Positions 54,100 to 63,995 of a stretch of 64,000 nucleotides of DNA are shown one piece after another. The stretch's first letter is position 1. Each line of letters begins with the position of its first letter. Source of the DNA: CAVXXB01 sp963765585 (GTDB taxonomy: Bacteria > Calditrichota > Calditrichia > JAJRVZ01); contig CAVXXB010000011.1 of NCBI GenBank assembly GCA_963765585.1, positions 124,001 to 188,000 of the forward strand, read 5' to 3'. The notes beneath the pieces are model-generated. The model had not been told where the DNA came from. It did not search any database and saw only the letters and a program-made list of their open reading frames with translations. A program made the translations under genes and the position numbers.

Positions 54100-55201
54100 A
54101 AATTGCGATTAGTTTTTCCGACTCATTTTCCCAGTTTAAATCCCTGGCGGCCAATAATACACTTTTATGCCACTCTTTTAAAATTTCCGGTTCATCTCTG
54201 AGTTTTAGTAAATTCTCTGAAATTTTTTCGATATCGTAAGGATCTGTAGTCACACCCAGATGATACTTGTTTACATAGTAGTTAAAGGTATCAATATTAC
54301 TTGCTAAGACTGGAAGACCTGCCATTATATATTCAAAAAATTTATTTGGCAGAGCATGAGCATAATTTACTGATCCGGGCTCGAACAGGACAATACCAAG
54401 ATCTGCTTGAGCCGCCGTCGAGATCAATCGATCAGTCGAGATATATGGGATAAAAATCACCCGCTCATTTATCCCCAACTCAATAACCAACTTTTTTAAT
54501 TCTGTTTCAAGTTCACCGCCCCCTAAAAGCACTAATTGAATTTTTTCAACCCTAGCTACTGCCTTTATCAGATTAATGAGTCCTCTGCCCGGACGGAAAT
54601 GTCCATGAAATAACACTGTCATGGCACACTCAGAATCCGGCAATGTAACTGCTTTTTCAGGATCAGGCACCTCAAAACCCGGTACATTTCGAATCACCTC
54701 AACAGGTTTCAGTAACCGGTACTTCTCACCATATAATTTTGCCAGGGGCTGTGAAACAGTAATAACACATACCGCATGCTTGATACAAATTTTCTCTACC
54801 ACGATCCACAACCATTTACGCACTTTTCGCCGGGTAAATATTTCCAGGCCAGGATAATACTCGTGGGCATCATAAATCAGTTTTTTCCTTTTTAAGATGC
54901 TCATCAGAGTTGCCGCAGGTAATATCCACAAATCATGGGCGTGTATCACATCAAAATCGCATTTGAATCCGGCGATAAGCACTTTCCAATTATAATGCAA
55001 AAATTTAAGCGGTCCGCCCCGGTAAAAAGGTGTTCGTAGCGGGATTTTTAGAAAATCACCATTTTTTGAGCCAATATTTTCATTACCATTTTCCAGATAC
55101 ATTACCGAAACAATATGAGATTGTTTCTGAGCAGCATTAATCTGATTATAAATACGTCTTTCCATCGAGATGGGATTAATGGTAATGTGGAGAATATTCA
55201 T
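54086..55201 (-). CDS. GT4-family glycosyltransferase
   Basis: 371 residues, GT-B fold. N-terminal domain with DVIHAHDLWILPAATLM; C-terminal donor site VLFHGHFRPGRGLINLIKAVA and EPGSVNYAHALPNKFFEYIMAGLP (short blocks here). Cytoplasmic addition of a sugar to the growing repeat unit is expected. 39 bases behind the deacetylase gene. Confidence 0.87.
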   Translation of the reverse strand: MNILHITINPISMERRIYNQINAAQKQSHIVSVMYLENGNENIGSKNGDFLKIPLRTPFYRGGPLKFLHYNWKVLIAGFKCDFDVIHAHDLWILPAATLMSILKRKKLIYDAHEYYPGLEIFTRRKVRKWLWIVVEKICIKHAVCVITVSQPLAKLYGEKYRLLKPVEVIRNVPGFEVPDPEKAVTLPDSECAMTVLFHGHFRPGRGLINLIKAVARVEKIQLVLLGGGELETELKKLVIELGINERVIFIPYISTDRLISTAAQADLGIVLFEPGSVNYAHALPNKFFEYIMAGLPVLASNIDTFNYYVNKYHLGVTTDPYDIEKISENLLKLRDEPEILKEWHKSVLLAARDLNWENESEKLIAIYDKI

Positions 55202-55239
55202 ATTAGTAAGTGGATGCTTCGTAAGTAGATTTAAGTGAA

Positions 55240-56868
55240 TTATGCAATCTTTAATTCAATTGATTTTTTATCCGAGTTGACCGTATAAGTTCCGGGACGC
55301 ACTTCTGTCACGTTGTCAGTTGAATCTATATCAATTCGTTTTTGTCCAGACAATTGAAGAGAAAATTTCTGAATTTCGGCCGGTTTGGTTATTTTTATCC
55401 GATTTTCATGACTGACAGATATTTGAATTTGTTCGCGCATTGTGAACCATTTATAGTGTCCGTCCAGTGAATCAATATATGCGCCGGATTTATCCAGTTC
55501 CTTAATTAGTTTGTTCCAGATATCGTGGTATGGTTCCTGCAAATAATTACTTGGATGAAGAAGTGCGACCATCAGCCCACCATACGTTTTAACCTGGGCA
55601 AGGATATCCCTGATATATTTAAGCGCATCCACATCTGTTGGTAAATTATGCTCAAAAAATGCCAGCGAAAACTCCACCAGTTCATACATTTTATCATTGT
55701 CATAATCATATGTATAAAATGGATGGGTTGTTCCCGCACGGTATCCGGCCTGATAATTATAACCCAGACTGGTATCATATTTGAATCCATTCTCACTGGC
55801 TATACGCCACAACCGGGGAAACTTTCCACGCAGGTAGTGTTGCCGCAAACCGGTTACCGGTGAATCAATTGATTCTTCAAGCCTTTCCTTTTCCGATTTA
55901 TATCGGCCCGGATGATCAAATGCACGCAAACTGGAGTGTAGCCCTATTTCGTGACGATTTTCCAATAATAGTTTTAGTAATTTTCTGAATTTTTTTGAAT
56001 TGATATTATACCGAACATGAACACCTTCCATAATACGGGTCAGGAAGAAAAACGTAGCCGGTATTTTGTATTTTTCGTAAAGTTCAATGAGCTGCGGATA
56101 ACTCCAAACCTGCGCATCCTGCGTATTCATATCTTTTTTAAGTTGTTGATTGACTTCCCCTCCACCGGTAATAGTTTTAAAGAATCCATATGTATTATTT
56201 ATAAACCGGCGTTTGAGACTGACCGCACGTGTCAAATCCACATCATGGGTGATGGCTGCCGCAAAAGGTTCTGCCCCTGGCCAGGGCATTATTCTGACAA
56301 GCCATTCTGATTGCTTTTCAAGTAAGTGTTGCATGTAAGTCAAAATAATATCGACCACCGGAACCTTAAGATTTTGATAGCGGGAAAGAAGAGATGTAGT
56401 ATAATCTGAGGCGGTTTCCTCAGCGAAATGACGCCATTTTTCCTCATACCGGCTTAAATGGTAAAATATATTTGCCAAAATATCGAATTCTGTAGATTTT
56501 ATTTTACTACCGGTTTTATTCCATAAAATATCTGAATTGCTCTTTTTCCAACCTGTATGTGAATCTTCAGACATCCGTCTTCCCAGTATGGGTATACTGG
56601 TCTTTTGCCAGTCAAAGATATTTATGGACTGCTCTGCTATATCAAGATGATTTATTTGACCGGAATTGAAAATATTTAAAACAGAAAACCCGGTTAATAA
56701 CTTAAGATCAGAGGACGAAAGATAGGAAAGTACTGGTAGATTCTGCTGCAGATTTGCGGGCGAACTAACTAATTTAAATGTATGGCCAAGCGCCTGAGCC
56801 ATAAAACGTAATGTGTATTGGATGCGTGGCGTCTGATCACGTTTTGGAATAAAAATTTGTATCGTCAT
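55240..56868 (-). CDS. Polysaccharide-deacetylase family protein with DUF7033-like N-terminus
   Basis: 542 residues. N-terminal about 180 residues resemble the DUF7033 domain of FCB polysaccharide deacetylases. The NodB-like core has ITHDVDLTR (Asp-Asp pair around 206), IPATFFFLTRIM, HEIGLHSS (zinc His pair) and LMVALLHPSNY. The last 90 residues are beta-rich. Deacetylates exopolysaccharide sugars. Four-base overlap with the GNAT-like gene upstream. Confidence 0.82.
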   Translation of the reverse strand: MTIQIFIPKRDQTPRIQYTLRFMAQALGHTFKLVSSPANLQQNLPVLSYLSSSDLKLLTGFSVLNIFNSGQINHLDIAEQSINIFDWQKTSIPILGRRMSEDSHTGWKKSNSDILWNKTGSKIKSTEFDILANIFYHLSRYEEKWRHFAEETASDYTTSLLSRYQNLKVPVVDIILTYMQHLLEKQSEWLVRIMPWPGAEPFAAAITHDVDLTRAVSLKRRFINNTYGFFKTITGGGEVNQQLKKDMNTQDAQVWSYPQLIELYEKYKIPATFFFLTRIMEGVHVRYNINSKKFRKLLKLLLENRHEIGLHSSLRAFDHPGRYKSEKERLEESIDSPVTGLRQHYLRGKFPRLWRIASENGFKYDTSLGYNYQAGYRAGTTHPFYTYDYDNDKMYELVEFSLAFFEHNLPTDVDALKYIRDILAQVKTYGGLMVALLHPSNYLQEPYHDIWNKLIKELDKSGAYIDSLDGHYKWFTMREQIQISVSHENRIKITKPAEIQKFSLQLSGQKRIDIDSTDNVTEVRPGTYTVNSDKKSIELKIA

Positions 56869-57863
56869 AATTTTCGATTACGTTGGAGAGATCGCGTTCT
56901 CATTTTGAGCATAACAGATAATGGAAACTTTGCCGGACTCGATATACGATAGCCATTTACCAGATCTCCTCCAAACCCCCGCTTAAATTCTTCAATCCCC
57001 GGATGATCGGCACCGAGAAAGTCAAAAGTAAGATTTTTGCCCGAGTATCGTTTAAAAATATGGTATACAAGATAGGTGGATCCATAACCCGCCGGATCAT
57101 CGCTGCCTGCCAATAGATCAAAGATCCGGTTTTTATCTTCGAGAATAATTCTTCCGGCCAGTTTTTTATCACCTTGCACCACATAGTAAAGTTTAACCTG
57201 GGGAAGTTTTAGCGCCATACTAAGAAATTTTTCAAGTAAATTATCTTCGATAAGGGGTTTTATACCATGTCTGTGATAGCTGGATGAGTACATATGCATA
57301 AAATCATTTTTATCATCGGATTGAATAAAACTGATATTTTCCCGCTCGGCCTGACGGACTTTTTTCCGCACGCTCTGATTAAAGTTTTGTTCACATATCC
57401 CCCAATCACCCAGATCCACCCGGTACGTATAACTTGGTTCTGCAGAGCAGTTCTGCCACTGGAACGATCTTACATCATTAATTTCCGGTGCGACATTAAA
57501 CATCCAGAAATCGAAGTTTTTATGTAAGTATTTTGTGAGTGCCGTGAGAATTTCCAATTTTCGGGCAATACTCTTTTGATATTTGGCGTCAGATATTTCC
57601 TTCAATACAGGGCCAATATTTGGGTAAAGCGCCATTGGAGTTATCATGTGAAAACCGAATCTGATTTGGACAAATATGAGCATACCGGCTATGATTTGTT
57701 CATTTTCACGCAGGACGATAATTTCGTATTGACGGTTAAAAGTGTAAGATAAAAGATTGGCCCACTCAGTAGTATAAAAAAAAGACCCTTGTAATGATTG
57801 ATTAATAAAATCATTCCAAAGGGAATAGTCAACTTCATCCAGTTTTTCTGTTATTAGACTCAT
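56865..57863 (-). CDS. FemAB/GNAT-like acyltransferase in an EPS operon
   Basis: 332 residues with two GNAT-like halves. N-terminal TTEWANLLSYTF; central SVRKKVRQAERENI; C-terminal GYGSTYLVYHIFKRYSGKNLTFDFLGADHPGIEEFKRGFG, the last being typical of FemAB-like proteins in PEP-CTERM/exosortase EPS clusters. Likely adds an amino acid or acyl group to a sugar or peptide precursor. First gene of the 51.2-57.9 kb operon. Confidence 0.75.
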   Translation of the reverse strand: MSLITEKLDEVDYSLWNDFINQSLQGSFFYTTEWANLLSYTFNRQYEIIVLRENEQIIAGMLIFVQIRFGFHMITPMALYPNIGPVLKEISDAKYQKSIARKLEILTALTKYLHKNFDFWMFNVAPEINDVRSFQWQNCSAEPSYTYRVDLGDWGICEQNFNQSVRKKVRQAERENISFIQSDDKNDFMHMYSSSYHRHGIKPLIEDNLLEKFLSMALKLPQVKLYYVVQGDKKLAGRIILEDKNRIFDLLAGSDDPAGYGSTYLVYHIFKRYSGKNLTFDFLGADHPGIEEFKRGFGGDLVNGYRISSPAKFPLSVMLKMRTRSLQRNRKL

Positions 57864-57989
57864 ATTGCGGCATTAGTAAATAAACAGATTACGTCCGTAG
57901 TAAATAATATATCACGATATAGTAAATTAAAATGTGAGAGATGTCTCAGACCGGAGAATCACAGTAAGCATATTGTTGATGGAACACTT

Positions 57990-58907
57990 TTAAGCATTTT
58001 CCAGCAATTTGACAGTAATGGCTTTTTGGACATGCATCCGGTTTTCGGCTTCATCAAACACAATTGATTTTGGGCTATCTAGCAATTCATCACTAATTTC
58101 ATCTCCACGATGTGCCGGTAGGCAGTGCATTACGTTTGCATCCGGTTTGGCATGCTTTAATAGCTGCGAATTGAGCTGATAGGGTGCAAAAGCCTTTTTG
58201 CGCTCCTGTGCTTCTTCTTCCTGGCCCATGCTGGCCCAAACATCAGTATATACGATATCTGCATCTTTAACGGCTGTTACCGGATCCTTCATCACTTCGA
58301 TCTGGCTGGAATTATTTTCTCTTGCATCACGAAGGGTTTGAATATCCGGTTCATAACCCGATGGGGAACAGATAACAAGATGCATAGAAAATTTGGCTGC
58401 GAGATTTATCCAGGAATTGGCCACATTATTTCCATCACCCACGTATACAATTTTCAGGTCTTCAATTTTACCTTTATGTTCATAGACAGTAAAAATATCA
58501 GCCATTATCTGACAAGGATGATTGTAATCTGTAAGACCATTTATTACCGGGACACTGGCAAATTCCGCCAGTTCCAGTATATGTGCATGGTCAAATAATC
58601 TTGCCATAATTATATCATTATATCTGGATACAACACGGGCGATATCTTTTACTGCTTCTCTGGTACCGATACCAATATCGGTTGGTGCCAGATAGAGTGC
58701 ATATCCTCCCAACTGATACATACCCGTTTCAAAAGAAATACGCGTCCTGGCAGATGGTTTTGCAAATATCATGGCCATTGTTTTTCCAGCACAGAGATGA
58801 TGCGTTTCACCATGACGCTTTTTTTCTTTCAATTCCCGGGTCAACTCAAGAATTGATTCAAGTTCTGTTTTTGTGTAGTCGGAAATTGACAGAAAATCCT
58901 TTTTCAT
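57990..58907 (-). CDS. argF: Ornithine carbamoyltransferase
   Basis: 305 residues from ATG at 58907, with GGGAG seven bases before it; an upstream in-frame ATG at 58919 is less likely. Carbamoyl-phosphate site SARTR (52-56; usual form STRTR has Thr), HPCQ (130-133), ornithine loop DVWASMGQE and HCLPAHRGDEI. Converts ornithine to citrulline. Other arginine genes are not in the window. Confidence 0.92.
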   Translation of the reverse strand: MKKDFLSISDYTKTELESILELTRELKEKKRHGETHHLCAGKTMAMIFAKPSARTRISFETGMYQLGGYALYLAPTDIGIGTREAVKDIARVVSRYNDIIMARLFDHAHILELAEFASVPVINGLTDYNHPCQIMADIFTVYEHKGKIEDLKIVYVGDGNNVANSWINLAAKFSMHLVICSPSGYEPDIQTLRDARENNSSQIEVMKDPVTAVKDADIVYTDVWASMGQEEEAQERKKAFAPYQLNSQLLKHAKPDANVMHCLPAHRGDEISDELLDSPKSIVFDEAENRMHVQKAITVKLLENA

Positions 58908-58934
58908 ATATACTCCCATATAGCATTGGTTTAT

Positions 58935-59127
58935 TCTAAGACAAAACCACAGAGAACACAGAGTTTCAGATTAGAGATTATTTTACGTTACTCGCTTCTC
59001 GGCTCTCGTCCCTATATAATTTAGAACATTAGAAATTTTTTAAACAAATGACGAGGAGCGAAGGGCGAGTACCGAGTACCTAATTCCCAGTTCCTAATTA
59101 CAATCAAAAATCCACAATCCAAAATCC
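58935..59127. repeat. CACAGAG words and an inverted TACTCG word hairpin
   Basis: ACCACAGAGAACACAGAG words, then TTAGAGATT, then ACTCGCTTCTCGGCTCTCGT (58991-59010) whose reverse complement is matched by ACGAGGAGCGAAGGGCGAGT (59051-59070). The hairpin loop is about 40 bases of AT-rich DNA. Ends with TAATTCCCAGTTCCTAATTAC. Confidence 0.8.
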
Positions 59128-60486
59128 TTACAAAATATATCTTGACAGATCTTCGTCCTCGACAATCTTGGCCAGTCTATCTTTGACGACTTTGGCATTT
59201 ATTTCAATTTTTGGCTTTTTCATTTCAGGAACATTAAACAGGATGTCCTCGAGAAGCGTCGACATGATGGTATGCAGGCGTCGTGCCCCGATATTTTCAC
59301 TTTTTGTGTTTACATGGGTCGCAATGCGCGCAATTTCAGAGATCGCATCTTTTGTAAATGTAAGATGTACATCTTCAGTATCAAGCAACGCGGTATATTG
59401 TTTTATCAATGCATTTTCCGGCTCTGTCAATATGCGGATAAAATCCGATTCTGATAAATTTGTTAGTTCAACGCGAATCGGGAAGCGGCCCTGTAGTTCG
59501 GGAATCAAGTCTGAGGGTTTGGAAACATGAAACGCACCGGACGCGATAAAGAGAATATGATCGGTTTTTATCACACCATATTTTGTGACCACCGAAGTGC
59601 CTTCAACCACAGGCAACAAATCACGTTGTACACCCTCGCGCGAAACATCCGGTCCGTGTCCCTTGCTTCCACCACCGGCTATTTTATCGATCTCATCAAG
59701 AAAAACTATGCCCGAATTTTCTACTCTGGCTTTTGCTTCCCTGATAACTTCTTCCATATCAATTAATTTTTGGGCCTCTTGCTGGGTAAGAATTTTTAGA
59801 GCTTCCGGGACAGTGGTTTTTCTTTTTTTACTCTTTTTTGGCATCAGTCCGCCAAAAATTTCCTGAAGATTCATTCCCATTTCTTCAATTCCCACTGGCG
59901 TAAAGACCTGCATCATGGGTGAGGAATCCTGCGGCACATCTATTTCAACAATCCGGTCATCAAGTTTACCCTCTTTTAACTGGGTACGTAGTTTTTCACG
60001 GGTTCGTTGATGTCGCAACTCGAGCTGATCATCTTCATTCAGTTCGCCAACCGGTTTTGGTTTTTTGCTGATTGGGGGTAAGAGAGAATCCAGCAGTTTT
60101 TCGATGGCAATTTCGCTGGCACGGGCTTCAACACTCAATGTTTTTTCTTCCCGGACCATTTGTACACTAAAATCCATTAAGTCGCGAATAATTGAGTCAA
60201 CATCACGACCGACATAGCCAACTTCGGTAAATTTAGAGGCCTCAACTTTTATAAATGGTGCTTCGGCAAGTCTGGCTAGTCGTCTTGAAATTTCCGTTTT
60301 TCCCACACCGGTCGGTCCGATCAGAATGATATTATTGGGCATAATTTCTTCACGAATATCACCCTGTACCATTTGACGTCGCCAACGATTCCGTAACGCA
60401 ATTGCCACTGATTTTTTTGCTTTATTCTGCCCGATAATATATTTATCAAGTACTTTGACTATTTGATTTGGTGTCAGTTCTTTCAT
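59128..60486 (-). CDS. hslU: ATP-dependent protease ATPase subunit HslU
   Basis: 452 residues. Walker A GPTGVGKT (57-64), Walker B FLDEIDKIA with the preceding I-domain, sensor and arginine finger region ELQGRFPIRVELTNL. C-terminus ends ...EDLSRYIL, the typical tail that docks in HslV. AAA+ unfoldase of the HslUV protease. Eleven bases behind hslV. Confidence 0.96.
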   Translation of the reverse strand: MKELTPNQIVKVLDKYIIGQNKAKKSVAIALRNRWRRQMVQGDIREEIMPNNIILIGPTGVGKTEISRRLARLAEAPFIKVEASKFTEVGYVGRDVDSIIRDLMDFSVQMVREEKTLSVEARASEIAIEKLLDSLLPPISKKPKPVGELNEDDQLELRHQRTREKLRTQLKEGKLDDRIVEIDVPQDSSPMMQVFTPVGIEEMGMNLQEIFGGLMPKKSKKRKTTVPEALKILTQQEAQKLIDMEEVIREAKARVENSGIVFLDEIDKIAGGGSKGHGPDVSREGVQRDLLPVVEGTSVVTKYGVIKTDHILFIASGAFHVSKPSDLIPELQGRFPIRVELTNLSESDFIRILTEPENALIKQYTALLDTEDVHLTFTKDAISEIARIATHVNTKSENIGARRLHTIMSTLLEDILFNVPEMKKPKIEINAKVVKDRLAKIVEDEDLSRYIL

Positions 60487-60497
60487 TTTTTATCCGG

Positions 60498-61046
60498 TTA
60501 AAGTGTGGATACATTAATATTTGAATTCGTGTAGATGCAAATTTCTGACGCAATTTTAAGTGATTCTTCAACTATCCTTTTGGCATCAAGATCAGAATTC
60601 CGGATCAGGCTACGCGCCGCAGCAAGTGCGTAATTTCCTCCGGAGCCGATGGCAATTACACCATCATCCGGTTCAATTACATCACCCGTACCAGATACGA
60701 GATACGTGTGTTTTTTATCCATTATGGCAAGAAGTGCCTCTAATCGTCTGAGGTACTTATCAGTTCGCCAATCTTTTGCGAGCTCGACGACCACTTTTGG
60801 TAAATTACCGGAGTAACGCTCCAGTTTTTCCTCAAATCGTTCAAACAAAGTAAACGCATCCGCTGCAGCACCGGCAAATCCTGTCAGAATTGTATCGTTG
60901 TATACTTTGCGCACTTTATTTGAATTATGCTTCATTACCGCGTTACCTAAAGTCACCTGACCATCTCCACCAAGCGCAACCTGTCCTTTATGATGCACGC
61001 CGACTATGGTTGTGCCATAAATAACATTTGATTTATGATTAAACAT
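60498..61046 (-). CDS. hslV: ATP-dependent protease subunit HslV
   Basis: 182 residues. The catalytic Thr is within GTTIVGVHHKG (T12 or T13), so an 11-residue propeptide is present rather than a simple Met. Signature GGDGQVTLG follows; GSGGNYALAAARSL and TNSNINVSTL complete the family. Peptidase chamber for HslU. Located after rpoN and before hslU. Confidence 0.95.
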   Translation of the reverse strand: MFNHKSNVIYGTTIVGVHHKGQVALGGDGQVTLGNAVMKHNSNKVRKVYNDTILTGFAGAAADAFTLFERFEEKLERYSGNLPKVVVELAKDWRTDKYLRRLEALLAIMDKKHTYLVSGTGDVIEPDDGVIAIGSGGNYALAAARSLIRNSDLDAKRIVEESLKIASEICIYTNSNINVSTL

Positions 61047-61068
61047 ATTTTATCCTGTTTTCTGGAAG

Positions 61069-62538
61069 TTAACTTAGAATATTTTTACGTAAGCGGGCAA
61101 CGGGAATATCCATCTGCTCACGATATTTTGCCACTGTTCTGCGTGCAACGGGGAATCCTTCACCGGAAAGAATTTGAGATATTTTTTCATCGCTCATGGG
61201 TTTTTTGGCATCTTCCTGCTCGATCATCTCCTTAATACGGCTCTTTATCTTCCTTGTAGATATTTCTTCACCATCGTCAGTTTCAATACGTTCATTAAAA
61301 AAATATTTTAATTCAAATATGCCAAAATCTGTCTGCACATATTTGCCATTTACCACTCTGCTTACGGTTGAAATATCCATTTCAATAATTTCAGCAATCT
61401 CGCGCATAATTAAAGGTCTGATATGGGCAGGACCGCGTGAGAAAAAATCCAATTGTTTTTCAAGAATCGCACGCATAACACTGAGCATCGTAATTTTTCG
61501 CTGATAGATAGAATTTATGAACCATTTTGCCGATTCAATTTTTTTTCTGATATACTGACGGGTATCCCGATCTGCTCTCTTTTTGTTCTGTAGTAATTTC
61601 TTATATGTCGGGCTGATTCGGAGGGGGGGCACGTTCCAGTCATTTAAAGTCACGACAAATTCATCATCCACTTTTTCGACCAGAAAATCCGGAATAATGT
61701 AATTCTGTTTCGAATTAAGCATTCCGACGCCCGGCTTTGGATTCAATTTGGAGATCTCTACTATGACCGCGCGTAGATTTTCTTCTTCAATTTCAAGCTC
61801 ATTCAGAATGCGATCATATCGTCTGTTTTTAAAATCGTCAAAATGGTTTTTGATAATTTTAACGGCTAAGTCGGATCTGTTTTCAGTATTCCTCAACTGT
61901 ATTAAGAGACATTCACGTAAATCCCGGGCTCCAATTCCGGGGGGATCAAATTTTTGTATTTTTTTCAGGACGGATTCAACTTCTGCCGGTTCACATTCAT
62001 ATATTCTTGACACGTTTTCAATATTTAAAGAATTGTCAAGATAGCCGTCATCACGGATATTCCAGATCAAATATACGCCAATTTTATTTTCCAGTTCAGT
62101 GAGGGAGAGATAGTTCAATTGTTCGAGCAAATACTCAGTCATTGAAGTGACAACTGCTTCCGGGCGTTCATAATCATCTTCATTGTTATCTCGCGGCATC
62201 TTATACTCATAGGACTCTTCGTCATTAATCATTTCATCCCAATCCGTGTCCGCTTCTGCTTCCTTCAACTCCTTTACATCAAGATCTGAGTTATTATCCG
62301 TCTCCGAATTCTCCAGGTCCCGCTCTACTTCCTCTTCTTCTTCCGGGGTCGATTCTATTTCATCAGTATTAAGATCCAATTCTTCCTCAACACCCTCCTC
62401 CAGCACCGGATTGATTTCTAATTCGGTCTGTATTTTTTGTTCGAGACTGAGAAGAGGTAGTTGGAGTAAGGTTGACAACAGAATCTGCTGTGGTGACAAC
62501 CTCTGTTCGAGCCGCATTGTTTGAGAAAGCTGAACCAT
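61069..62538 (-). CDS. rpoN: RNA polymerase sigma-54 factor
   Basis: 489 residues. Region I MRLEQRLSPQQILLSTLLQLPLL (short blocks LSPQQI, LLQLPL), an acidic region II of about 80 residues, core-binding region III from about 120, and RpoN box ARRTVAKYRE near the C-terminus. Upstream activators are not in this window. No -24/-12 promoter was identified. First gene of the rpoN-hslV-hslU block; 22 bases to hslV. Confidence 0.96.
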   Translation of the reverse strand: MVQLSQTMRLEQRLSPQQILLSTLLQLPLLSLEQKIQTELEINPVLEEGVEEELDLNTDEIESTPEEEEEVERDLENSETDNNSDLDVKELKEAEADTDWDEMINDEESYEYKMPRDNNEDDYERPEAVVTSMTEYLLEQLNYLSLTELENKIGVYLIWNIRDDGYLDNSLNIENVSRIYECEPAEVESVLKKIQKFDPPGIGARDLRECLLIQLRNTENRSDLAVKIIKNHFDDFKNRRYDRILNELEIEEENLRAVIVEISKLNPKPGVGMLNSKQNYIIPDFLVEKVDDEFVVTLNDWNVPPLRISPTYKKLLQNKKRADRDTRQYIRKKIESAKWFINSIYQRKITMLSVMRAILEKQLDFFSRGPAHIRPLIMREIAEIIEMDISTVSRVVNGKYVQTDFGIFELKYFFNERIETDDGEEISTRKIKSRIKEMIEQEDAKKPMSDEKISQILSGEGFPVARRTVAKYREQMDIPVARLRKNILS

Positions 62539-62723
62539 GATATGCTAATTTCGCTGATTTAATAAAAATAATTATTAAAATTGCAGATTCTCTGCAAAAT
62601 CCATTTATTTTGGCACGATTTATGTAACAAATTATAGATTTAGCCAAAATATGTCAAGAAGTAAATCTTTTATAATTGTGAGAACTTTTTGAGGGGGTCA
62701 AAGACAGTCAAAACAATCTGTCA

Positions 62724-63773
62724 CTAATTTTTTTGTTGGCTCAGCTCCTGCTGTTGTTCCTTACACTCAGAAAGGATATCGTTGATTTCCTCAATTTTAT
62801 CATCCCTATCTGAGATCGACAAATTAGCAAGCTGAATTAATAGATCCGCGCAGGCTTTCTGGCATAACTGATAGTTCTCCATTCGTTGATAGATCTCCAC
62901 CAGCTTTAATTTACATTTATATATATGATTGGGGTTGGCATTGGGATCAGTTGATAACAGACTGCTAAGTTGCTCATACGCATGGATCGCGTTCTCAAAA
63001 TCATCACTTTTATCATAACACTTGGCAGCAGCCCACCACATGAACTGACTCTCAGGATATTTTTCCACAATTTGTTCGGCATAGGGAATTGCCTCTTCGG
63101 GAGAACCGTAGTCGCTGAGAATATAAGCCAGTTGATGCATCGCCATATATTGACTTCTCGTGCCATGTATGATCGTCTCTTTAATATACTCTATGCCTTC
63201 ATCACGTTCATCAGGAATAAAAGGCAGCCAGGAAATGATCTTTAATTTACTATAGCGCCAATATTTAAACACACCAATCCCCAAATAAGCGTCATAGAGT
63301 GTAGAATCTGTTGCAACAGCCAGGTTCAGCAGGCTGTTTGATTTTAGACCATTTGTCAGGGCCGGGAAATAACTCCCGGTGCGTCCCTGATAAAAAGCCA
63401 GATATCCATATGCACTCCCCAAATAAAACAGGTAATCCGCAAGGATCTGTGGATCGATTTCCGTGGTATCTTCTATCATTGGCTCGATAATTGAAATGGC
63501 ACTATCAAGTGCTGCCATAAAGATTTGTTCATTATCATTATTTTCAAAATGAGTCATCTTTGAACTTAAAGTTGCTGCCAGATAAAAATATGCCTGGTAA
63601 TTTTCAGCATCCAGGACAAGCTGTTGATTAACGACTTCCAGTGCTTTATCAAATCTTGAGTGGATGGTATGTTCAATGCAGGTATCAATCCAATCCGAGG
63701 CAGATAATAAACCAGCGCTAAGAATGGTAATGAAAATTGTCAGAAATAGTATAAAAGGTTTTTTTTTCATCAA
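62724..63773 (-). CDS. TPR-repeat protein with signal peptide
   Basis: 349 residues. N-terminal signal (KPFILFLTIFITILSAG), cleavage near SAS-D. Helical repeats of about 34 residues from about 30 on, with typical A/Y/G positions (FDKALEVVNQQL, YQAYFYLAATL, EEAIPYAEQIVEKYPESQFMWWAAAKCY). Acidic C-terminus. Periplasmic scaffold or assembly role inferred. No enzymatic motif. No obvious partner; rpoN is 186 bases downstream. Confidence 0.8.
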   Translation of the reverse strand: MMKKKPFILFLTIFITILSAGLLSASDWIDTCIEHTIHSRFDKALEVVNQQLVLDAENYQAYFYLAATLSSKMTHFENNDNEQIFMAALDSAISIIEPMIEDTTEIDPQILADYLFYLGSAYGYLAFYQGRTGSYFPALTNGLKSNSLLNLAVATDSTLYDAYLGIGVFKYWRYSKLKIISWLPFIPDERDEGIEYIKETIIHGTRSQYMAMHQLAYILSDYGSPEEAIPYAEQIVEKYPESQFMWWAAAKCYDKSDDFENAIHAYEQLSSLLSTDPNANPNHIYKCKLKLVEIYQRMENYQLCQKACADLLIQLANLSISDRDDKIEEINDILSECKEQQQELSQQKN

Positions 63774-63845
63774 TCTATTTTAAATGACTTCCGGCTAAAA
63801 AGCAAGTGAGCGGTTCGTTGATACTCATTTCCGCCTGCTGGGTAT

Positions 63846-63995
63846 TAATTAGAAATTAGAAATGAGGTATGAGGAATTGGGAATTGGGAATTGGGTACTT
63901 GTAATTAGTTATTAAAAATATTTTGCAGCTAATTCATTTTTATTTCAAGTCAGATCACCAATAACCAATTACGAATTACTAATTCCTTTTTTCTC
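63846..63995. repeat. GGAATTGGGAATTGGG words with an inverted partner
   Basis: Left arm: GAGGAATTGGGAATTGGGTA with further TTGTAATTAGTTATT; right arm 63960-63986, whose reverse complement is GGAATTAGTAATTCGTAATT. Can form a bulged hairpin with about 45-base loop. The window's right end cuts the region. Confidence 0.75.

Noticed and set aside
62600..62630. TGGCACGATTTATGT as a sigma-54 promoter
   Set aside because: The -12 part is poor (ATGT for TTGC) and it points away from rpoN toward the 3' end of no plus-strand gene.
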